DNA of 5,714 nt from JAQGMJ01 sp036271855 (GTDB lineage Bacteria; Pseudomonadota; Gammaproteobacteria; Burkholderiales; JAEUOS01): contig DATAZV010000405.1 in NCBI GenBank assembly GCA_036271855.1, positions 1 through 5,714 on the forward strand. The letters are read 5' to 3'. A program made the position numbers and the translations under genes. Position 1 is the first letter of the stretch. Every line of letters starts with the position of its first letter. The notes beneath the pieces are model-generated. The model was not told the DNA's origin, made no database searches, and worked only from the letters and a program-made list of their open reading frames with translations. Positions 1-5,148 of the stretch are shown piece by piece.

Positions 1-147
1 CTGGCCGCGCCCGACATGCAGGAGCGCTACGCCAAGCTGGGCATGAACGCCGAGTCCTGCAGCCCCGAACACCTGCTGGAGTACAACAAGGCCGACTTGG
101 CCAAATGGGGCAAGGTGGTGAAGGACGCCAACATCAAGATGGAATAG
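1..147 (+). CDS. Bug/TctC-family tripartite tricarboxylate transporter substrate-binding protein, C-terminal 48 residues (5' end outside window)
   Basis: Reading frame 1 is open from the first base to a TAG at 145-147 and encodes the last 48 residues of a protein. The tail, with 'MQERYAKLGMNAESC', then 'LLEYNKADLAKWGKVVKDAN' and ending IKME, matches the C-terminus typical of Bug (TctC) receptors: a helix carrying 'ERxAKLG', a short linker, then 'KWGKVVKDAxIK'. These are periplasmic binding proteins that capture carboxylates or other small organic solutes. Some work with TctA/TctB membrane partners, and many are orphans. The start, signal peptide and ligand pocket lie outside the window, so the ligand cannot be inferred. 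It is separated from the next gene by 258 bp containing a candidate promoter, so it is probably a separate transcription unit. Family assignment from a short tail is fairly safe because this tail is characteristic. Confidence 0.82.
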   Translation: MAAPDMQERYAKLGMNAESCSPEHLLEYNKADLAKWGKVVKDANIKME

Positions 148-263
148 TGCGGCTGGTGTGTGCCGGGCAGGTCATGCGCCTGTCACACGCCGTACATAAA
201 CTCTGCCCGCGCCGGCATTGCTGCCTGCCCAGGGAGCCTTCGAGCCGGTTTCGCCCCACGCAT

Positions 264-294
264 TCGCGCGCATCCAGCACGCAAATGCGCGCGA
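264..294. promoter_or_regulatory. 10-bp perfect inverted repeat, candidate operator upstream of the ABC operon
   Basis: The left arm TCGCGCGCAT (264-273) and right arm ATGCGCGCGA (285-294) are exact reverse complements separated by 11 bp, giving a 31-bp dyad centred at 279. Arm centres lie 21 bp apart, about two helical turns, which suits a dimeric regulator binding one DNA face. It ends 3 bp before the candidate -10 box at 298-303 and would cover the -35 position, so a bound protein would most likely repress. The heptamer ATGCGCG occurs again at 302-308, just past that -10 box. The arms are GC-rich and partly self-complementary in a GC-rich genome, so chance is a real alternative. No regulator gene is visible in the window to pair it with. 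Confidence 0.4.
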
Positions 295-297
295 GGC

Positions 298-303
298 TAG
301 AAT
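298..303 (+). promoter_or_regulatory. candidate sigma-70 -10 box (TAGAAT) for the ABC operon
   Basis: TAGAAT matches the TATAAT consensus at five of six positions, and the context GCTAGAATGCG resembles -10 regions common in betaproteobacteria. It lies about 100 bp before the binding-protein start, inside an otherwise non-coding gap, and is the best -10 match I found in that gap. No good -35 hexamer is present at 16-18 bp spacing (275-280 reads CAGCAC), so the promoter would be weak or activator-dependent if real. The inverted repeat at 264-294 occupies the -35 position. Confidence 0.35.
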
Positions 304-328
304 GCGCGAAGAAATCCGGACGGGCGCG

Positions 329-340
329 GCAGCATGCTGC
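329..340. repeat. 12-bp perfect palindrome in the leader of the binding-protein gene
   Basis: GCAGCATGCTGC is its own reverse complement. It lies downstream of the candidate -10 box at 298-303 and would therefore sit in the transcribed leader if that promoter is used. It has no spacer, so as RNA it makes only a short, strained hairpin. As DNA it could be a half-turn-symmetric binding site. It also contains the ATG at 334 that could be mistaken for the start of the next gene. Function is unknown and chance occurrence is quite possible. Confidence 0.3.
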
Positions 341-392
341 GCAAGCGTCCGGGCGGCAGCGATTCCCTGCCGACAAGGTCTGTCCATCCACA

Positions 393-398
393 AAGGAG
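393..398 (+). promoter_or_regulatory. Shine-Dalgarno AAGGAG that fixes the binding-protein start at 406
   Basis: AAGGAG sits 7 nt before the ATG at 406, which is near-ideal spacing. No comparable site precedes the in-frame ATG at 334. The site therefore decides the start, and the resulting protein begins directly with a standard signal peptide. Confidence 0.85.
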
Positions 399-405
399 AA
401 TTTTC

Positions 406-1413
406 ATGCGCATAGCTCGTGCCCTGCGCGGCATGCTGGCCGTCGGCGTGTTTGCCGCCACCGGCTCCGCTTTCGCCCAGACGGCGATTTGCTACAACTG
501 CCCGCCCGAATGGGCTGACTGGGCCGCCCAGATCGCCGCCATCAAGGCCAAGACCGGCGTCACCGTGCCTTTCGACAACAAGAACTCCGGGCAGGCGATG
601 GCGCAAATCGCCGCCGAAAAAGCCAACCCGGTGGCCGACGTCACCTACGTCGGCGTCACCTTCGGCGTGCAGGCGAAAAAAGACGGCCTGGTGATGCCCT
701 ACAAGCCGGCGCATTTCGACCAGATTCCGGCCGACCTGAAAGACCCGGAAGGTTACTGGTTCACCATCCACTCCGGTACCCTGGGCTTCATGGTCAATGT
801 GGATGCACTGGGCGGCAAGCCTATCCCGAAGTCCTGGAAAGACCTGCTCAAGCCCGAATACAAGGGCATGATCGGCTACCTCGACCCGCCCTCGGCCTTC
901 GTCGGCTATGTCGGCGCCGTCGCGGTGAACGCCGCCATGGGCGGCACCCTGGACGACTTCGGCCCGGCGATGAAGTACTTCAAGGAGCTGAAAAAGAACC
1001 AGCCGATCATCCCCAAGCAAACGTCCTATGCGCGCGTGCTGTCCGGTGAAATCCCGATCCTGTTCGACTATGACTTCAACGCCTACCGCGCCAAGTACAA
1101 GGACAAGGCGAACATCGCCTTCGTGATTCCCGCCGAAGGCACGGTGGCCGTGCCCTACGTCATGAGCATGGTCGCCAAGGCGCCGCACCAGGCGGACGCG
1201 AAAAAGGTGCTGGACTTCGTGTTGTCGGACGAAGGCCAGGCGCTGTGGGCCAATGCCTATTTGCGCCCGGTGCGCGCCGGCGCCATGTCGAAAGAGGCGG
1301 CGGCCAAGTTCCTGCCGGCGGCCGACTATGCCCGCACCAAGCCGGTGGACTACGCCAAGATGGCGGCGGCGCAGCGCGCCTTCTCCGAGCGTTACGCCAA
1401 GGAAGTGCAATAA
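406..1413 (+). CDS. ABC transporter periplasmic substrate-binding protein (FbpA/AfuA/PhnS-like group)
   Basis: Encodes a 335-residue secreted protein that would capture the solute and deliver it to the permease pair encoded next. Residues 1-24 form a Sec signal peptide: basic RIARALR, then a hydrophobic core, then SAFA before a predicted signal peptidase I cut after Ala24. The mature protein shows the pattern of COG1840-type binding proteins: 'NSGQAMAQIAAEKANPVADV' starting at Asn60, then 'HSGTLGFMVNVDAL' and 'PKSWKDLLKPEYKG'. The adjacent tyrosine pair used by ferric-ion members such as FbpA is absent, so iron is unlikely. The only cysteines in the mature protein are Cys29 and Cys32 (CYNC), which could form a disulfide at the N-terminus. 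Context with the phosphodiesterase at 4166 suggests an organophosphorus ligand such as a phosphodiester or phosphonate, but polyamines or other small organics cannot be excluded. The start rests on the Shine-Dalgarno at 393-398. It is the first gene of the presumed operon. Confidence 0.92.
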   Translation: MRIARALRGMLAVGVFAATGSAFAQTAICYNCPPEWADWAAQIAAIKAKTGVTVPFDNKNSGQAMAQIAAEKANPVADVTYVGVTFGVQAKKDGLVMPYKPAHFDQIPADLKDPEGYWFTIHSGTLGFMVNVDALGGKPIPKSWKDLLKPEYKGMIGYLDPPSAFVGYVGAVAVNAAMGGTLDDFGPAMKYFKELKKNQPIIPKQTSYARVLSGEIPILFDYDFNAYRAKYKDKANIAFVIPAEGTVAVPYVMSMVAKAPHQADAKKVLDFVLSDEGQALWANAYLRPVRAGAMSKEAAAKFLPAADYARTKPVDYAKMAAAQRAFSERYAKEVQ

Positions 1414-1444
1414 ACCGCTGGGGCATTCGCGCTCGGTCGACCCG

Positions 1445-2272
1445 ATGAACCGGCACGGCAAGCACACGCTGCTGCTGGGCGCCATGATGGCGCCCGCAGC
1501 GGCGTTTTTTATCGCCTTCTGGCTGCTGCCGATGGCGCGCCTGGTGGGCGTGGGCGCCAGCGGCTCGCAGGGCATGGGCGCCTACTGGTCGGTGCTGACC
1601 AACCAGAATTACCTCACCAGCCTGATCTACACCTTCGTGCTGTCCGCGCTGGTGACTTTCGCCACGCTGATCATCTCCTGCATCGCTGGCTTGTTCCTGC
1701 AGCGCAACCGCTTCCCCGGCCACAGCCTGCTGCTGGCCGTGCTCACCTTTCCGCTGGCCTTTCCCGGCGTGGTGGTGGGCTTTTTAATCATTCTCCTGTG
1801 CGGGCGCCAGGGCATGGTGGGCGAAATCAGCAAATGGCTGACCGGCGAAAAACTGGTACTGGCCTATTCGCTCGCCGGCCTGTTCCTGGGCTACCTCTAT
1901 TTCTCGATTCCGCGCGTCATTCTCACCGTGATGGCAGCGGCGGAAAAGCTGGATTACGCATTGGTCGAAGCCGCGCGCACCCTCGGCGCCAGCCCGTTTC
2001 AGATCGTGCGCGACGTCACCCTGCCGGCGCTGGGTCCGGCGCTGGTCTCTTCCGGCGCCATCTGCTTCGCCACCAGCGTAGGCGCCTTCGGCACGGCCTT
2101 TACGCTGGCCACCAACATCACCGTGCTGCCGATGCTGATCTACAACGAGTTCACCAACTACGCCAACATCCCGGTGGCCGCCGCGCTGTCGGTGGTGCTG
2201 GGGGTGATCACCTGGGCGGTGCTGGCGGGGGCGCGCAGCCTGGCGGGCAACACGGTGACGGTGGCGGCATGA
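1445..2272 (+). CDS. ABC transporter permease, first of pair (PotB/FbpB-like, binding-protein-dependent type)
   Basis: A 275-residue inner-membrane protein forming one half of the translocation channel. Hydrophobic stretches at about residues 9-29, 59-85, 95-118, 137-163, 198-222 and 240-262 fit the usual six membrane segments. The cytoplasmic EAA loop that docks on the ATPase is clear: Glu175-Ala-Ala, Gly181, then 'QIVRDVTLPAL'. Length is normal for the PotB/PotC type. It begins 31 nt after the binding-protein stop. The ATG at 1445 has no convincing Shine-Dalgarno. The alternative ATG at 1484 would shorten the first membrane segment and is no better supplied, so 1445 is preferred. Its last bases overlap the next permease start by 4 nt (ATGA), implying coupled translation of the two channel halves. 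The family assignment is secure; substrate specificity is not readable from permeases. Confidence 0.9.
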   Translation: MNRHGKHTLLLGAMMAPAAAFFIAFWLLPMARLVGVGASGSQGMGAYWSVLTNQNYLTSLIYTFVLSALVTFATLIISCIAGLFLQRNRFPGHSLLLAVLTFPLAFPGVVVGFLIILLCGRQGMVGEISKWLTGEKLVLAYSLAGLFLGYLYFSIPRVILTVMAAAEKLDYALVEAARTLGASPFQIVRDVTLPALGPALVSSGAICFATSVGAFGTAFTLATNITVLPMLIYNEFTNYANIPVAAALSVVLGVITWAVLAGARSLAGNTVTVAA

Positions 2273-3078
2273 GCGGCATCCGGCGCGGCGGTTTGTTTTA
2301 CGCCCAGCTCGGGTTCACGCTGCTGGTGTGTGCCTTCATGGTGGTGCCGATGGTGCTGTCGGTGATGGCCGGGCTGACCACCAATTATTTCGTCGGCATC
2401 AAAAGCGGCCTGACGCTGAAATGGATCATCCAGGTCTGGGACCTGTACGAAAAGACCATTTATCTCTCGGTCGGCATCGCCCTGGCCTGCGTGGTGCTGA
2501 CCACCCTGCTCGGCGTGCCCACCGCCTACGTGCTGGCGCGGCGCCAGGGCCGCGTCGCCCGCCTGATCGAGGAGCTGATCGTGTTGCCGGTGGCGGTGCC
2601 GGGGTTGGCCACCGCGCTGGCGCTGATCCAGTTCTGGGGCGGCTTTACCGACTTTCGCACCAGCTGGGTGTTCATCCTGGTGGGCCACGTGATTTTCACC
2701 TTGCCCTTCATGGTGCGCCCGGTGCTGGCGGTGATGCTTACCGGCAACCTGATGAGCCTGGAAGAAGCGGCGGCGACGCTGGGGGCCGGCTTCGCCCAGC
2801 GCTTTTTCAGCGTGGTGCTGCCCAATGTGCGCGGCGGCGTGCTGGCCGGCGCGCTGATGGTGCTGACGCTTTCGGTGGGCGAATTCAACATCACCTGGAT
2901 GCTCCACACCCCGCTGACCATGACCGTGCCGGTGGGCCTGGCCGACAGCTACGCCTCGATGCGCCTGGAAATCGGCTCGGCCTACACGATTATTTTCTTC
3001 CTGATCATCATTCCGTTATTGTTGGCGCTGCAATATTGGAGCAACTTCTCGCGCAACGACGGCAAGGCCAGACCATGA
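2269..3078 (+). CDS. ABC transporter permease, second of pair (PotC/FbpB-like, binding-protein-dependent type)
   Basis: A 269-residue inner-membrane protein, the partner of the preceding permease in a heterodimeric channel. Six hydrophobic segments are visible at about residues 9-35, 64-88, 103-125, 132-157, 189-212 and 238-259. The EAA loop reads Glu166-Ala-Ala, Gly172, followed by 'FFSVVLPNVRGGV', the usual coupling helix and LP pair. The start ATG overlaps the previous stop (ATGA, 2269-2272), and the gene's own end overlaps the ATPase start in the same way (3075-3078). Tight coupling at both ends suggests fixed stoichiometry of permease and ATPase. An open frame extends upstream to 1798, but that part lies inside the first permease gene and has unlike composition, so it is not used. 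Confidence 0.9.
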   Translation: MSGIRRGGLFYAQLGFTLLVCAFMVVPMVLSVMAGLTTNYFVGIKSGLTLKWIIQVWDLYEKTIYLSVGIALACVVLTTLLGVPTAYVLARRQGRVARLIEELIVLPVAVPGLATALALIQFWGGFTDFRTSWVFILVGHVIFTLPFMVRPVLAVMLTGNLMSLEEAAATLGAGFAQRFFSVVLPNVRGGVLAGALMVLTLSVGEFNITWMLHTPLTMTVPVGLADSYASMRLEIGSAYTIIFFLIIIPLLLALQYWSNFSRNDGKARP

Positions 3079-4109
3079 GCACCGCGATTTCCATCCTGCA
3101 ATGCGCCAAGACCTACCCCAACGGCACCCGCGCCCTGCACCCGGTCAACCTCGAAGTGGTGTCCGGCGAAACCCTGGTGCTGCTGGGGCCCTCCGGCTGC
3201 GGCAAGACCAGCTTGCTGCGCATGATCGCCGGGCTGGAGACGCCGGATGCCGGCGGGCGCATCCTGTTCGGCACTGAAGACGTCACCGCGCAGCCGCCGG
3301 AGACGCGCAACGTCGGCATGGTGTTCCAGAGCTACGCCTTGTTCCCCAATATGTCGGTGGCGCAAAACGTTGGCTATGGCCTGCGCATTCGCGGCCTGCC
3401 GGAAGCGCAACGCATTGCGCGCGTCGCCGAAATGCTGGAGATGGTGCAGTTGACCGCGCTGGCCGGGCGCCGCATCGACCAGCTCTCCGGCGGCCAGCGC
3501 CAGCGCGTGGCCCTGGCACGCGCGATTGCCGTCACCCCGCGCGTGCTGCTGCTGGACGAGCCGCTCACCGCGCTGGACGCCAAGCTGCGCGAGAGCCTGC
3601 GGGTGGATATCGACGCCCTGTTGCGCAAAGCCGGCATTACAGCGATTTACGTCACCCATGACCAGGCCGAGGCGATGGCCCTGGGCGACCGCATCGTGGT
3701 GATGGACCACGGCGAGATCGTGCAAATCGGCACACCGACGCAGATCTACCACGCCCCGGCAAACGCCTTTGTCGCCGACTTCGTCGGTTCGGTGAACCGG
3801 CTGCAGGGCCGCGTGGAAGGCGGCCTGTGGCGCTGCGGCGATGCCGCGCTACCCTGGCCTGCCAGTGCGCCGGCGGGCGGGGTGGTGATGGTGCGGCCCG
3901 AAGACCTGCGCTTAGGCAGCGATGCCGCCGGCGCCATCAGCGGGCGCCTGGCCGCGCGCTATTTCCTCGGCAACCGCACGCGCCTGCTGGTGGACATCGG
4001 CCAGGACGCGCCGGTGGTGGTCGACACCAGCGAGCGCGGCGATTTCGCGCTCGATTCGCAGATCCATTTGCGCATCGACCCGGCCACCATGATTGTTTTG
4101 CCCGCGTAA
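3075..4109 (+). CDS. ABC transporter ATP-binding protein (PotA/FbpC/UgpC-type with C-terminal TOBE-like region)
   Basis: A 344-residue cytoplasmic ATPase that powers the importer. All catalytic motifs are present in order: Walker A GPSGCGKTS at 38-46 (Lys44), Q-loop Gln85 in VFQSYALFPN, signature LSGGQ at 137-141, Walker B VLLLDE at 157-162 with catalytic Glu162, D-loop ALDAK at 166-170, and switch His195 in YVTHDQAEA. The sequence 'IVQIGTPTQIYHAPANAFVA' closes the nucleotide-binding domain. The remaining roughly 100 residues, with 'VMVRPEDLRL' and a beta-rich tail, fit a TOBE-like regulatory domain of the MalK/PotA type. The start is the ATG at 3075, overlapping the upstream stop by 4 nt, with AAGG at 3064-3067 as a Shine-Dalgarno. 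The protein appears intact and active. Best family description is COG3842-like; the substrate cannot be told from it. Confidence 0.95.
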   Translation: MSTAISILQCAKTYPNGTRALHPVNLEVVSGETLVLLGPSGCGKTSLLRMIAGLETPDAGGRILFGTEDVTAQPPETRNVGMVFQSYALFPNMSVAQNVGYGLRIRGLPEAQRIARVAEMLEMVQLTALAGRRIDQLSGGQRQRVALARAIAVTPRVLLLDEPLTALDAKLRESLRVDIDALLRKAGITAIYVTHDQAEAMALGDRIVVMDHGEIVQIGTPTQIYHAPANAFVADFVGSVNRLQGRVEGGLWRCGDAALPWPASAPAGGVVMVRPEDLRLGSDAAGAISGRLAARYFLGNRTRLLVDIGQDAPVVVDTSERGDFALDSQIHLRIDPATMIVLPA

Positions 4110-4165
4110 GCGTATCGTTATCAAAATGCGGCAGCCCATCGGTAGTAATTTCTGAAAGCGCAGTG

Positions 4166-5005
4166 ATGAAGTCTCCAGCCAAACCCTTTCTGATCGCCCA
4201 GATCAGCGACACCCACATCAAGGCGCGCGGCGCCTTGTCCTACCGCGTGGTCGATACCGCGCGCCACTTGCGCGAAGCCATCGCGCATATCAAGAACCTG
4301 AAGCAGCGCCCCGACATCGTCGTTGCCACCGGCGACCTCACCGACTTCGGCCGCCCTGAGGAATACGAGCTGCTGCGCGAACTGCTCGGCGAACTCGACC
4401 TGCCGCTGTACATGATCCCCGGCAACCACGACGAACGCGCCAACCTGCGCGCCGCCTTTCCCGAGAACGCCTATTTGCGCCAGCAGCCCGAGTTCATCCA
4501 GTATGCGATCGAGGAATGGCCGCTGCGCATCCTCGCGCTGGACACCGTGATCCCCGGCGAAAGCGGGGGCGTGTTGTGCGAAAAGCGCCTCGGCTGGCTG
4601 GCCGCGCAACTGCGCGAGCGCCCGGACCGGCCGACCCTGATCCTGATGCATCACCCGCCGTTTCGCACCCTGATCGGCCACATGGACGAAATCGGCCTGG
4701 CCAACGCGCCCAGCTTCAAGGCCGTGCTGGTGAATCACCCGCACGTGCAGGCGGTGCTCTGCGGCCACCTGCACCGGCCGATCGAAACCGTGTGGCGCGG
4801 CATTTTCATGTCCACCAGCCCGAGTCCGGCGCATCAGGTGGCGCTGGACCTCTCGCCCGACGCGCCCTCGTGTTTCATGATGGAGCCACCGGCCATCCGC
4901 CTGCATGCCTGGTCGCCGGAAGATGGCTGGCTGTCGCACACCTCCTACATCGGCAAGTTCGACGGACCCTATCCGTTTCACGACGCCGGCGGGTTGATCG
5001 ACTAG
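4166..5005 (+). CDS. GpdQ-like class III metallophosphodiesterase (calcineurin-like superfamily), cytoplasmic
   Basis: A 279-residue enzyme with the full binuclear-metal ligand set: Asp15 and His17 (SDTH), Asp57 (GDLTD), Asn87 and His88 (GNHD), His163 (MHHPP), and His201 and His203 (GHLHR). The order and spacing nearly parallel Enterobacter GpdQ as I recall its ligands (Asp8, His10, Asp50, Asn80, His156, His195, His197) and its length of about 274 residues. Known relatives hydrolyse glycerophosphodiesters or cyclic nucleotides and are often promiscuous. No signal peptide or membrane segment is seen, so it should act in the cytoplasm on imported substrate. It starts 56 nt after the ATPase with no terminator between and is probably the last gene of the transporter operon. 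A modest GAAAG (4154-4158) precedes the ATG at 4166; the GTG just before it is a possible alternative start. A CpdA-like cAMP phosphodiesterase is the main alternative, which the transporter linkage makes less likely. Confidence 0.88.
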   Translation: MKSPAKPFLIAQISDTHIKARGALSYRVVDTARHLREAIAHIKNLKQRPDIVVATGDLTDFGRPEEYELLRELLGELDLPLYMIPGNHDERANLRAAFPENAYLRQQPEFIQYAIEEWPLRILALDTVIPGESGGVLCEKRLGWLAAQLRERPDRPTLILMHHPPFRTLIGHMDEIGLANAPSFKAVLVNHPHVQAVLCGHLHRPIETVWRGIFMSTSPSPAHQVALDLSPDAPSCFMMEPPAIRLHAWSPEDGWLSHTSYIGKFDGPYPFHDAGGLID

Positions 5006-5019
5006 CCACGCTATAAGAA

Positions 5020-5043
5020 ATCGCGCTGCAACCATAGCGCAAT
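5020..5043 (+). other. weak hairpin after the phosphodiesterase gene, possible but poor terminator
   Basis: GCGCT (5023-5027) pairs with AGCGC (5036-5040), extended inward by a G-U pair to leave a 6-nt loop, with two further A-T pairs outside a single C/A mismatch. It starts 14 nt after the phosphodiesterase stop, where an operon terminator would be expected. The following bases (ATATTCTGG) are not a U-tract, so intrinsic termination would be inefficient at best. Read-through into the MmgE/PrpD gene is therefore possible. Confidence 0.22.
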
Positions 5044-5135
5044 ATTCTGGTGAGCCGCGGTGGCCGATGCTAAATTGCAGCGGCCGCCTGCTCAAATCCT
5101 CGACGAAGGACCGGCAGCGCATTGCCGTGCCCATC

Positions 5136-5141
5136 GAGGAG
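5136..5141 (+). promoter_or_regulatory. Shine-Dalgarno GAGGAG for the MmgE/PrpD gene
   Basis: GAGGAG lies 7 nt before the ATG at 5149. This supports that start and shows the gene is translated independently of the phosphodiesterase gene, which ends 143 bp earlier. Confidence 0.8.
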
Positions 5142-5148
5142 ATCACTC

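Noticed and set aside
165..208. GGGCAG (165-170) and CTGCCC (203-208) as a terminator after the Bug/TctC gene
   Set aside because: The loop would be 32 nt, the stem only 6 bp, and no U-tract follows. I see no convincing terminator in this gap.
334..405. Upstream in-frame ATG at 334 as the binding-protein start
   Set aside because: It would put 24 charged residues ahead of a normal signal peptide and has no Shine-Dalgarno, while ATG 406 has AAGGAG at ideal spacing.
172..1575. Long minus-strand open frame (467 codons) opposite the binding-protein gene
   Set aside because: Its product is rich in His, Arg, Gly and Val with no domain pattern. It is the antisense reflection of a GC-rich gene whose + strand product has a signal peptide and clear family motifs.
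2158..2907. Minus-strand open frames opposite the permease genes
   Set aside because: His/Gln/Arg-rich composition without motifs is typical of antisense to leucine- and valine-rich membrane proteins.
4099..4127. Possible internal promoter before the phosphodiesterase gene (TTGCCC, 17-bp spacer, CAAAAT)
   Set aside because: Each box matches consensus at only four of six positions, which is expected often by chance. The short gap favours co-transcription with the ATPase.
3827..4165. Upstream extension of the phosphodiesterase frame inside the ATPase gene
   Set aside because: The extension is Arg/Ala/Gly-rich shadow sequence overlapping the ATPase C-terminal region. The conserved fold begins right after the ATG at 4166.
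5012..5017. TATAAG as a -10 box for the MmgE/PrpD gene
   Set aside because: A good hexamer alone, but no acceptable -35 lies 16-18 bp upstream; the nearest TTGATC is only 12 bp away. TAAATT at 5071-5076, preceded by TGC, is equally weak.
5080..5087. GCGGCCGC palindrome before the MmgE/PrpD gene
   Set aside because: An 8-bp GC palindrome is unremarkable in DNA of this composition, and the flanking stem is only 4 bp.
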